From Echinometra lucunter (Eukaryota; Echinodermata; Echinoidea; Camarodonta; Echinometridae), in contig CM057152.1 of NCBI GenBank assembly GCA_029962745.1, forward strand, positions 28,487,361-28,551,360: a DNA stretch of 64,000 nt, read 5' to 3'. The notes below the pieces were generated by a model. The model saw only the letters and a list, made by a program, of their open reading frames with translations. It did no database searches and was not told the DNA's origin. Made by a program: the position numbers and the translations under genes. How positions within the stretch are numbered: the stretch's first letter is position 1; every line of letters begins with the position of its first letter. Positions 34,501 through 45,200 of the stretch are shown one piece after another.

Positions 34501-36475
34501 TGAACAATAAAACAATCAAATAAATTTAAGAAACAAACAAACAAACAAAAACATGAAAGTAACACCAGGGGTTAATTCACGAGAGGGGGGGGGGGCAAGG
34601 ACTAAGTCAACAATGTGCAAAAAAAAATTCCCAATTTCAGAGAGGGCAACATGCATTCCGCCAATTGATATAGAGCGGTTATATCTGTCTACCAATCATA
34701 ATTATACAAAGACATTGTACGCCTAATATCATATTAATTATATTAGAATATTGAAACTGTGCTCATAACAATTCATACCGATTCACCTGTTAGTGCTAGA
34801 CAAACGCCAAGAGCTACGACAGATGTCAGGAAACCAGCAACAATGATTCCCAACGATGACAGGACAGCTCCAATGACGGCCATTACTCGAGGAGATATAT
34901 GGCCGCTGTTCAGTATGTAGGCCACTGGTAAAACTACGGACATGACGGAGGAAAACAATACCATGAAGGTGTTCAGTCTGTGGGTGTATCTTGGACTTAA
35001 AACAAACGCAATGAATCGGAGAATAATTTGTGGAAGAGATTCAAACAGACTTCATAGCTTTGAGACATGATTGTATGCCCTGCCATGCTGAAACTCAAAT
35101 TCAAATTTTCCTTGGTTGCGATTCTGGTTTGAAAAACTAGCAATTTGAAAATCCCCAAATCTTTCTCACGTTTTAAAAAAATCATGCCCATGTCTGTGTC
35201 ATCAGTAATTAGTTTAAAAAGCACAACTTCATTCCGTAAACAAGTCTCACACTCACTCGTACATACGATGACACGTCATAGACCTATAGCTTAATTGTGG
35301 CTGACGCAATTAACCATGATAACTCTAAAAAAGCAAATTGAAGTCTTGTCTCCGTGGCAGGGGTCTCGGATTTTGTTGGAGAGGAGCCCCAAATCTAAGG
35401 GGAAAAAGGGTCATCACACGGTTTGGAGTATCTTTTGTCCTTTCAAATTCTCCGAAAAGCCGCCAAAGAAAAAAGTAGTCATCAAAAGGCACCGGCGTAA
35501 ATTCACTTTGAGGAGTTGGGGGGGGGGGATGATTGACTTTTTTGCAGATTTTTTTTTCTGTCGAACTCACACTAAAGTATAAACATATACACCCTCACCC
35601 ACCTGCATAGATCCCTTACACATATTTTAATTTTTATTTTGCGAGCGAGCCAAAAAATAACCACTTTTCTGGTTTTTGATCACATTTTCAAATAGAAATT
35701 CTAGAATATGACGAGCGAGCGAGCCAAAAAAAATAACCACTTTTCTGGTTTTTAATCGCATTTTCTAAAATATGACGAGTGAGCGAAGTGAGCGAGCCAA
35801 AAATGTAACCACTTTTTTGGTTTTCAATTGTATTTTCAAATAAAAATTCTAAAATAATATGGTTGTTTATGACAGATTATTAAAAGTTTTACTAACTGAT
35901 TAATTCGAATATCATTTCTTCCTTAAAAAGTGGGGGGGGGGGATATTTGTACACGAGATCCCCCCTCTCGAAAAAGTGGGGGATATATTCCCCCCCCCCC
36001 CCCCCCCCATCCCCCCGGGACGGGATTTACGCCAATGTCAAAAGGAGGAGCGCAATGTACAATTTAGTTCTGAAAGGAGACGATTGCTTCCTAAATCTGT
36101 CATTACACCTGCAGTGGCTACTGGGCATGGGTCACTGATACAATATTTCGTCACTCGGCCGGCATGAAAGAGGAAATGGTCTACAATGTGACAATTGTAG
36201 GCTCTAAATAGTAAACATTTTAAAGCGGAGGAGGAGGGGGGGGGGTGTGGCTACATGCAAATATTAGTCAAAATTTTATACTCACCGGAAAGATACATCA
36301 TTGATGTGGGCATACTGCACACAAGGCCTAAAGATGATGCGTCCGTCGAAAAAACATGGATCATTGTTGGAATCAGCACTCCGAAGGATTTCGTTGTCGC
36401 TACCTCAACGAACTGGATAATGAATTTACTCAGAATTATGACATAACTCCACTTATCTCGTGAAACATTTTCCAT
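30780..36475 (-). CDS. SLC16/monocarboxylate transporter-like protein, four exons
   Basis: Exons in gene order: 36475-36286, 34933-34787, 33926-33000, 30916-30780, with GT/AG borders and matching phase (one base carried over each junction). They encode 466 residues, normal for the family. Predicted helices: N-terminal WSYVIILSKFIIQFVE, RVMAVIGAVLSSLGIIVAGF, the IGLSMGYLPAHIIL region, a long hydrophilic central loop (TKKSYRES to SSKCLWDW), then LLALAVPCLFLLLFVI and the C-terminal bundle ending AVFLFLGAISCVQVLITLAFK. KDKTGSYTAVFLFLGAI matches the last-helix region of MCTs. Family role: plasma-membrane cotransport of monocarboxylates or related organic acids. The usual first-helix DGGWGW motif and the YF.KRR.LA.G signature are replaced (RDKWSYV and YFQEDYVLMSSV), so the substrate cannot be assumed. 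Introns are loaded with mobile elements. Confidence 0.82.
31420..32983. mobile_element. hAT-like non-autonomous element, 1,564 bp, exact 8-bp TSD
   Basis: Ends CAGAGGCGTCGATCC and GGATCGACGCCTCTG are perfect inverse copies over 15 bp. GTAGCTAG flanks it at 31412-31419 and 32984-32991. G-runs and C-runs follow each end (near 31448 and 32900-32967). The interior holds a long TA microsatellite and four good copies of a CGAGCGAAGCGAGC motif (near 31692, 31897, 32055 and 32739). No transposase is visible. The right end lies 8 bp from the splice donor of MCT-like exon 3. Confidence 0.85.
31494..31596. repeat. AC then TA microsatellite
   Basis: AC-rich start followed by about 80 bp of TA dinucleotides, inside the 31420-32983 element. 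Confidence 0.95.
35490..36037. mobile_element. hAT-like element, 548 bp, exact 8-bp TSD
   Basis: Ends CACCGGCGTAAATT and GGATTTACGCCAATG are inverse copies. TCAAAAGG flanks it at 35482-35489 and 36038-36045. The interior has three tandem units of about 70 bp, each starting GAGCGAGCGAGCCAAAAA and followed by AACCACTTTTCTGG (35641, 35710, 35775), with G/C-runs near both ends. It is the same family as 57913-58310 (inverted) and a decayed copy at 37021-37311. It lies in intron 1 of the MCT-like gene. Confidence 0.85.
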
Positions 36476-37020
36476 TTTTGAAAGGCCTTTCCTCCCTTAA
36501 GGAAAACTTACGTTACGAACTTGAAGAGGAATACAAGGAATACGGTCAACTTGTACATAAATCGAAGCTGCGCAATTTGTCTAAAATCGGCCTTTGCAGC
36601 TCCAGTCATGTGTATGAGAACCACAAGCCTTTCGGTTCTTATATGCCTATATGTGTTTCCGAGGTCCTTGTGGTCAACTGTTCATAGACACAATTCAACA
36701 CAAAAAAGAGTTCAGAGTTCGCCAGCTTGTTCATTTGGATGATAAGAGAAGACAATTCTTCCCACTAAACTTCATCTGTAACAAGGAGGGCACAAATAAG
36801 GACAGGTTCCTATTATGTTTGAGACTAATTGTAACAAACTTTTATAATTCCAAAATCAATGAAGCACTGCCAATAACAATATCCTGGCAATAAAAGACTA
36901 ATATCTCAGTAAACTATTGTCACAATATTGACAATATTGACCCATTATGATAAAGGTCCTACAAAATGATGCAGCATTTGCACTCGTCATTGCACTGCTG
37001 TAAAAATTGTATAGGCTTAC

Positions 37021-37115
37021 CACCAGCGTAAATCGAGCTACTGAGGAGTGGGGGGGGGGGGGGGGGGGGATGGTCCAAATCTTTCGCCAAAATTTCTAGC
37101 TCGAGCTCACACACG

Positions 37116-37156
<41 letters not shown>

Positions 37157-37311
37157 GAACATCTATTACGGGGACCTTCTAATCTTATCTCTGTTTTTTA
37201 ATAGCATTTCAAATAGAAATTTTACTACTATAACCGTCGTTTATGATAGATTTATCTAAACATTAACAACTAACTCAGTGACCCCCCCCCCCCCTAGGAT
37301 TCATGCCAATG
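37021..37311. mobile_element. Decayed copy of the GGCGTAAAT hAT-like family
   Basis: Starts CACCAGCGTAAATC and ends GATTCATGCCAATG, with internal ACTGAGGAGTGGGG, TTTATGATAGATTTATC and long G and C runs, as in 35490-36037. Most of the centre is replaced by an AC microsatellite (37110-37153). Flanks AGGCTTAC and GGCTTTAC are only a rough duplication. Confidence 0.55.
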
Positions 37312-38369
37312 GGCTTTACGAATGTGGGTTTTCTCTCCATTTAGAAGGAGAAAAAGAAATGGTCCGTATACGTGGAAGGCTATCCGTCACAAGGTTTGGC
37401 TCGACGTTCCAGATAGGCTTTTTCTTTAATATAAAAAAACACTTTCAACCTTACTTTACATAACCAAAGATAAATATTATAGGCCTATAGCTATAAAAGC
37501 GAGGAAACAAAGCGACCAAGCACTAGAAATTTTCTCAATTCTTAACTCCTAACAAAACTTCCTTGTAATAAGCGTTACCCCTATAGGAAAATTTACATTA
37601 GCGGATAGTGAAAGTTTTATCAAATTTTGATTGAAAAAACTCTATTCTATGCAAGCCCTATGTTATAGGGGCACACGCTGTAAGATAAATCATGAGAAAT
37701 ATAATCGAAGAAGTTAACATGGTATTCTTTTTTCAAATTTGACCCTCTAATAATAACTTATGTTTTTGTTTTTTCATTCTATAATAATAATACTACAGTG
37801 CTTATATAGCGCATATCACTACCGCAGTGTCTCTATGCGCTTTAATAGAGAGGGTTGAAAATGGACAAAGGAAATGTACATTGTACTGTAGATGTTGCAG
37901 TTTGCAAGACCAAAACTCATTCAAAATACTTTTTAAATAGAAATGTCTTGAGAAGGGTTTGAACTTTAACACTGTGGAAGCTTCCTTCATAAAATATGGA
38001 ATAGTGTTCCACAGTGTAACTGCGGCGCTCTAAATTCAACAGCAATAACCATTTAGCAAAGCAACAAAGGGTTATAGGCTTTTTTCCGTCGAATATCAAA
38101 CCTCCCCCCAAAATGCTATTCTTTACGGGGGCAGGATTAGGAGATTCTAGGGAAACCTGATCTGAGGGAGCAACGAATTCCTTCTTTAAAAAATTTTTAA
38201 ACCCTTGAAACAATTTAAATGCACTTTGCATTGCACATGGAAGCAGATATTATCATGGTTTTGTTCCTTTTCTCTCTTTTTTTGCATGTATGTGCATCCC
38301 TTATACCCCCCCCCCTCCATACGCCACTAGTCGTCGGACATAGCATACTTTATGAGCCTGTGAAAAATA

Positions 38370-39227
38370 CACTGTAAAAAATAATATGCCCATTGGTAGT
38401 TTGTACTCAAATTGCCCGAGTAGAATTCACTTTAAAACACAAGTCTTGTCCCTAACGCACTCAATTTAAGTTTTACTAACTCAAACTGTCTAATTATCTG
38501 AATATACGTGAATTTTTAAAGTAAAATTCATTACAAGAAAATTTAAGTAATTTGAACTTGAATGAATTTAGTAATGTTAACTCAAATGAAGTAATTATAC
38601 GTTTTACTCAAAACAGTTACATTGAATGTATTTATCTTTTTCAAGTAGAGACTGATTAACATAATACATGAATATTCATTAAGAGCAAGTTGATATGATT
38701 TTTTGAATAAAACAATCATTTTTGTGTGTTGTAAAAATACTGATGAAGATTAAAGAGTGTAAAATAACTCTTAATTCATTTAAGAAAAAAGAGCGACGTT
38801 GAATCGTCATTCAATTTGAAAATGTCAAAACTCGATGTTTCAGGAAAATTTCCCACCGAATTATTAGTTAAGATGCATCCTTCGAGTATATATATAAATG
38901 TCAGTGCCCTATAAAGTATACTGGTAAGTGTTAAAGTGAAGTCTGTATGATTAAGATATTGTTTCCTGGTGACATTTGTTTAAATCATATCACAGCTGAA
39001 ATGGTGTCAGTGAATATCGTGCTTAAAAAGCAAAAACTTTTTTTAAAATCTATTTTTTTTCTGCATATTACAACGATTATGAAACTTAATTCAATTGAGT
39101 AAAAATTTAGAAGGAAAATAAGTAAATTCTACGTAAAATATCTGTAAGTTACTTTTACTTAAAATAATCAATGCAATCTGTTGAAGAAAATTTTTTGAGT
39201 AATTTCAACGAATTTTTTTTTAGAGTG
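38370..39227. mobile_element. TA-flanked TIR element, 858 bp
   Basis: TA then CACTGTAAAAAAT on the left and TTTTTTTTAGAGTG then TA on the right form short inverse ends. The AT-rich interior contains repeated ACTCAAA..TTTACTC-like stretches and no open frame. TA duplication fits a Tc1/mariner-type MITE. The ends are short and A/T-rich, so this is tentative. Confidence 0.45.
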
Positions 39228-40184
39228 TAGGATTGACAATAATTGGACCTCTGCAGAAAACTGGAAATGCATACAAGTGTATTTGTGTATCTATAGAATC
39301 TTTCGGGGTACAAAATTACAAATTGTGTTTTTTACTTTTTTTCCTAGCGGCTTTTGTGTGTGATCGGCGATGCCCGCCAATTTTCACTTTGTCAATCGTC
39401 ACCCATGTGGCAAAAGGCCCATACTATGGGCATAGATAATCTATGACAGGACAACTAGCTGTCCTCACGAATGAAGGATATATTACAATGGTGGAATCTC
39501 TGAAAACTGGTAGTGCATGGACAGCAGGAGAGGATATTGGAATCAGTGGCGTAACAGCCGGGGGGGGGGGCAGGGGGCAGAGTGCCCCCCCCTGAAGGAT
39601 TTCAGCGGGAAAATCCACCAAACCACCGGGAAAAAATGAAAGGGAGGGAAAGGAAGAAAAAGGAAGGGAGAAAGGGAAATGAAGAAGAAGAAAGGAAAAG
39701 AAAGAAGAAGAAAGGGAAAGAAAGAAGGAGAAAGCCCCCATTTCTCTTTTCTTTTTTCTTCTGCATCTTTTCCCTTTTCTTCTGTCCTTACCGTTTACTT
39801 CTTTTTTTCTTTCCCCTTTTCCTTTCCTGTTTTCCATTTATTCTTTCCTCCCATTTCCTTTCTAGCTATTTTTTTTCTTTTCTTCTTTCCTCTCCTTTCT
39901 CTTCCTCCTTCCTTTTTTTTTTTTTTTTTTTTTTTTGCGGACAGAGGTCAGAACCCATATGTTTCAACTCCGCGCCAGAATCTGCTGCATGCATGCTCTT
40001 GGTGATTTCGTGCTCTGTGAGAACATTAATCACATTTCCGGTCCGGTATATACATTTAATAAAACCATGTTGATAACGTAGTCACTATCAGAAAGTGAAT
40101 GATGAACATTTATTGTCAATTGTGTGTGAACATTCTATTTTCGTAGGGCAGGAACCGTAGTAATAATAATGTCACTACTACTTC

Positions 40185-40266
40185 TCCTTCTACTCTACTA
40201 CTACTACTGCTACTGATAATATGATGATAATGATGATGATGATGATGATGATAATAATAATATAAC

Positions 40267-40312
<46 letters not shown>

Positions 40313-40430
40313 GTAATAATAATAATAATAATAATAATACTAATAATGATAATAATAATAATGATGATGATGATGATAATAACAATAATGATAATAATGA
40401 TGATGATGATGATGATGATGATGATAAGTC
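40185..40430. repeat. TAA / GAT trinucleotide microsatellite
   Basis: About 240 bp of AAT and GAT units. The minus-strand poly-Ser/poly-Leu frame is an artefact. Confidence 0.95.
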
Positions 40431-40729
40431 CATCTATGTAGCGCAGATACTGCGCAGATACTCCATATACTGCGCTTTACTAAGTAAGTATAATTTATTA
40501 TTTATTTATTATTACGTACGACCTCAGAAGATAATGCAGTTCGTTCCCCTGTTTTCATGAGAGCCATATTTTAGTAGGCTATTTGAAGTCCGCTTGCAAT
40601 CGGTATGGGATGGAGGAAGTTCCAAAATCAAAAGAAGAAGCAACTACAATGTGCAGTCGACTCCGAATTTAGATCAAAATTGAATACTTGCAGCGTCCGG
40701 TCCATCACGTATTGAGCGTTTGTTGTCAA

Positions 40730-40960
40730 AAGAGAAATCGATACCAACCAATGTGTCGTCATAAAGGAAAAATTTGGAGCCAATCAGGGTGCATCAGTTC
40801 ACACAGGAACACGTTTAGCCAATCAGAGCTGATCAGAGCTATACGTCACACAATAAACTTGGAGCCAATCAGCAACCCAAAAATGTACCCGTGAGCCGTG
40901 AGCTTGGTACTATTACGTCACAACTGTGAATAGGTCTCGACGCACTTTGACTATAAAGTA
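40730..40960 (+). promoter_or_regulatory. CCAAT-rich distal promoter of first carbonyl reductase (presumed)
   Basis: AACCAATGTGTCGTCAT, GAGCCAATCAGG, TAGCCAATCAGAGC and GAGCCAATCAGC give four CCAAT boxes within 130 bp, with TACGTCACA twice (CRE-like TGACGT on the other strand). A related arrangement (AACCATTGTGTCGTCAT, GAGCCAATCAAAATGCGTCACA) lies at 58805-58905 before the paralogous gene. Conservation of both spacing and motifs between the paralogues supports a regulatory role. The real transcription start is not shown. Confidence 0.5.
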
Positions 40961-42198
40961 TAAACCTCGTTGAAGAAGTTGATGACTTGCTGCATGGAGA
41001 GAAGTGACATTCGACAGTCGTCACCAAAGGTCGTCACTAATATACATACTCTGATCTTGGCAATATTTGATAATTCAGAATAAACGGATATTTAAAAGAA
41101 GTGGGTATATCGGATATATGCCAGGAGGGTAATTTTTTATGAAAAGAAGAGTTATCATTTTCTTTCGGGGTCCCCCCGCGGGGGGGGGGGGGGGGGGTAT
41201 CCTGTTAGCTTCTAGGTAGTGGTCAATTAGCCCGCAATTAGTAATTTAAAAGCTCACTTATTTCAGCTGGCCGGCAGGAGGTGCGTTACGCATGCAATTC
41301 ATGCACGCCTGTCTTGTGAGCGAAGTAGTTTTATATAATATTTACCGGTTTACTAATGATATTCAAATTTATGTAAAGGGACCTATGTTTCTCTCCTGTG
41401 AACCTTTCGTTACCATTCAGTTCACCTGTTATGCATAAAGGCATCTGAATAGATGGAATCCAGTTTGGACATTAACATTTTTGCTATGTCGGTAAGCCTC
41501 TGGCAAAGGGAAAAAATATTGGTGAGGCGGGATCGGGACTGAAAACTCTATTTGCAGTCAATTAACGTCAAGATAAAAGATGTTCCCCCCCCCCCCCCAC
41601 GTAATATGATAATATATCATAGCCATTAAATCGCGAGGGGGAGGATGCCATATGTTTCTTGTAATGAGAATTCCATTTTTTTGATGGGACGTTTGACAAA
41701 TGTTTGATAGTGAAAGTGAAATTATTGCAAGACCTTTTGATTTTAATTTTACAGTACGTGGCTTGCAAGGGTAGGAACAGCTCACGACACATTCGTCAAG
41801 TTGAAGTTGGAGGGTGTACTGACCATTTTTTCTTTGTTACATTGCATCGCATTGGTGATATTGCCCGGTGAAATTGGCCCTTTTATGAGACTAAAAGGGG
41901 GATGATCATGTTTTGATCCCTTTCAATCCCGCTTTCAATATACGCAAGGTTTCAATATTGAGCGCTACGAGTAAGTGAGTTAGTTTTCAGAATATCGATT
42001 CCGAGTTTTGTTAACGCTCAAACTACCAAAGTTAAAAGGAAAGTTAAGTATGCATTCAGAATCCAACCCGATTTTAAAGTTTATCTTGATTATTGAAGAA
42101 ATTATCAGAAGTTATTTCGGGGAGGCTTGCCATTTGTGTTGCCTTTCTGGCTTGCCATACATAGTACGTTATGCAAGCGGCGCTTCACAGTTCTTTGT

Positions 42199-42208
42199 TA
42201 TATAATTC
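42199..42208 (+). promoter_or_regulatory. TATA-like element of first carbonyl reductase
   Basis: TTATATAATT lies about 45 bp before the ATG at 42250. The paralogue has GTATATAAAT at 59330, about 35 bp before its ATG, and both are preceded by GGCTTGCCATAC some 40-60 bp further up. Confidence 0.4.
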
Positions 42209-42249
42209 GACAGCTATACTACAGTCCGAAGTCAACAAACTGCCCGAAA

Positions 42250-45200
42250 ATGTCAGCTGGTAAAACGATTGCTCTAGTAAGTACAAGTTTTTCTGGCTTT
42301 CATTATCAAGTTATGGATAATGGATTGCATGTTATGTGCTAAACAAAGCATATTAATTTGCTTGTCACTCACTTCTAAGACTAATTAAGTTCTAACTTTA
42401 GCGCCAGGGCGAACTGGCGAACCGACCTGCAAGTGCAACGCCACGGTACTTTCCCGGCCTTCCCGATCTCGGCAGCTCTGTCACCAGGTCAGGCCCAGGG
42501 GCGCTTTTCTTGAAACCGTCTTTCAGCGACATCTCGACGCTGTCGCTCAACTTGTTCGCTTTTATTGTTTCACAAAGTTGTCTTTATCAAGACCAGCGAC
42601 AACTTCCCTGATGAAGGACTTGTTGCTCGGTCCTCCTTTGAACCTGTCGAGCTCTCCTGGATCAGTGGATGTTCTTATTTTTAAATTTTAGCTCCCATCT
42701 GCCCATCGTGCCCTTTTAAGTTTAATCTAACGTTAAATCTGTGTTAGACCAAAGTCGGTCTAATTTTAATCAGGCTGTGGGCAGCATAAAATAAAAGAAT
42801 ATTCAGCTTTATCGTGAAATTTGTCACCTCTCTTCTCGCGTGTGCGCCCCGGGGGGGTCACTCTCCACATGGCCTGCTACGCACCCGCGTCCAGAAAAAG
42901 CGTCGAAAAGGGTCCCGTTTCAGGCACTCAGGCGTCGTCGACGTCTTTGGCAAAAAGGGTTGCTTTTCAGCACCATTCGCTGGTAAATCGCCTCTTAGGG
43001 TAGCCTTTTCTCACTCTTCACGCCGTTTAGGGTTGCTAATTTGGTTATGCAGATTACGCCATTTAGGGTTGCAAATTTAATCTACGCCATTTAGGGTTGC
43101 AAATTTGGGCAAATTTGAGCAGACCTGTACACCATTAACACCATGAAGGGATACTAAATAATCCTCGCTCACGCCGGCGCGGCCAGCTCTTATGAGAGTG
43201 GCCCCTCCGTACAGTCCCCCAAGCTAGTCTCTTACACACGGCTCTATACTAGGCAGCACGCGTTACCCACACGCCCATAATGCTATGGCTATGCTAATCA
43301 TCGATGCTAATGCAACCGTTCCGTGCCTGTTTGAAGCGACTATGCTCGGCTGCACGGCATGCATTTGCGAATTGCACCATCAATATAAAAAAAAGCAACA
43401 GTGCCCTCGCGATCGCGCGTTGGAAGCCGGCCACAGACGTACACCGGAAACACTTAAAAGTACACTCAAGTGATAATCTAGCATTTTCCAAAAGTCTCAA
43501 AACACATTATTATTATGGCATCGAAAGTTTCATTCGATGGAAATTTTTATTACCATAGAAGAACTATTTATTGGTGAGTAGATATATGAAGTCTGAGAAA
43601 AAGTTTTACTCGTGTGTACTTGTTTCACTGGTTTTCGTTCGTGTTATTCCTAGAGGCTAGCCCCATATACTGTTAATTGTGTTGTGTTTTTCAATTCAAG
43701 TCAGTAGTGGCCTAGCGTTACTTACATGTAAATCTATCCTGTCCTTGATTGACTCGCTCACAGGAGTGATAGCTTGACTTGTCTTTGTGTAAAATTCAAT
43801 GCAAAAACAAAAATTGCATTTTGAATGAATAGACTAGTATATTTCAGTTTAATGAATTATTTAATTAACCACAAATAGCAGGTGCAAAAAACATACGAGT
43901 AAAATTTTTTCTCAGACTTAATAGGGCCTATGTATTTTTCAACACAGTGACGTTACTGTCAGCAAAATGAGGGACTCTGTTGACCAAGAGTTAGTACTTC
44001 GAGGAGACGTCTCCATTAGTTGCGAAGACTAATTATATCTGCGACTGCTGAGACGTCTCTACGATATCTCAAAAACGTCTCCGCGATATCTCCGAGACGT
44101 CTCTGAGCCATCTCAGAGACGTCGCGGAGACCAGGAGGAGACCAGAAAGACTGATGAGACGTTGCAGAGACGTCTCTGCAACTCTACCTGAAGATGTTTG
44201 ACCCACTTTAGAAACCGTGTGAAACTGCGTGACTGAACGCGTGCTGACATTCCTCTTGGTCCAAGTCAAGTGCATGATCCTGCAAATGCTCCATTAGCAT
44301 TATTTTGAAACTTGTCGCAGAGACGTCTCTGTTGGTGAGATAGGGCCTTTAGGTATCAAATTAATCGATTTCAATGTTTACGCCACTTAGGGTATCAAAT
44401 TAGGGGATTTCCCTGTTCACGCCACTTAGGGTGGCTTTTCTCATGGGTTACGCCATTTAGGGTTGCAAATTTGGTTAATGGGTTACGCCATTTAGGGTGC
44501 ATTTCTGAGGTTGTCGGACACGGGTGGGTAGCAGGCCATGTGGAGAGTGACCCCCCCGGGGTGTGCGCTCGCATTGTGTACAAAGTCTATGGTAGTCATG
44601 GTAGTGGAAAGCTGTCACCAGCACCACTTACACTACTGTCACTAGTGCCCGGTTATACTAACCTCGCACAACAGACTTGCTGTAGCATGCAAATTGCTGA
44701 CAATAGGAAAGTAGTGTTCTACCAATGAATTTTTTGGGACAGAGGAGCGAGAGCTGTGTCACCAGTGATCAGAAAAATATTTTTCTAAATTCACTTGATC
44801 AAGATAATTTACATCCAGTTGGAGGAATGGAATGGAAATAAGATATTTTTTTATCCTAGGTGTTAAAAAAATATTTTATATGAATTTGTTAATTATTTTA
44901 GTGATTTCAATCTTTGACTACAGAGGGCAGCATGTCATAAATTTGCACAGCTCAGCATACCAACGTAGCCATGTGTGCACCAGCACTGACGAATTAAGCG
45001 GCAGTGAATGGACTGGTGAATTATATTTAACGATAATGCCGAATATTCATTTCTTAAAACAATTATTTCTTGATTTCAAAGCACTGATTTCATGAGAAGT
45101 TATAACTGATGTTGATATAAAAGTAGAACACAAATAGATTACTGTAAAAGCAAAAATATTCGCAGCACGTTAACTTTCATGGATTTCGCGCTATTTTCAG

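Larger units (their letters stand above)
36476..42249. other. Intergenic region between divergent MCT-like and carbonyl reductase genes
   Basis: No coding gene recognised. Contents: a decayed hAT-like copy (37021-37311), a TA-flanked TIR element (38370-39227), a truncated element starting CAGTGGCGTAACAGCC (39545) followed by polypurine/polypyrimidine DNA, a TAA/GAT microsatellite, GCGC-containing SINE-like tail sequence near 37800 and 40440, and the CCAAT-rich presumed promoter at 40730-40960. Confidence 0.5.

Noticed and set aside
34787..34977. Longer version of MCT exon 2 using the acceptor at 34978
   Set aside because: It breaks phase with exon 1 and would duplicate the helix 2 segment; the acceptor giving an exon end at 34933 keeps phase at both borders.
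39424..40073. Open frames of 105-163 codons on both strands
   Set aside because: They come from GA/CT-rich low-complexity DNA next to a truncated CAGTGGCGTAAC element; no domain or splice context.
40116..40433. Poly-Ser/poly-Leu frame
   Set aside because: Trinucleotide microsatellite.
41160..41200. G-run that might be a G-quadruplex regulator
   Set aside because: Similar G/C runs occur at many mobile-element ends in the window; an uninterrupted homopolymer with no promoter context is not evidence of regulation.
42814..43080. 88-codon frame (MKFVTSLLACAPRGG...)
   Set aside because: It crosses the left terminal repeat of the 42848-44560 element and its ACGCCATTTAGGG array.
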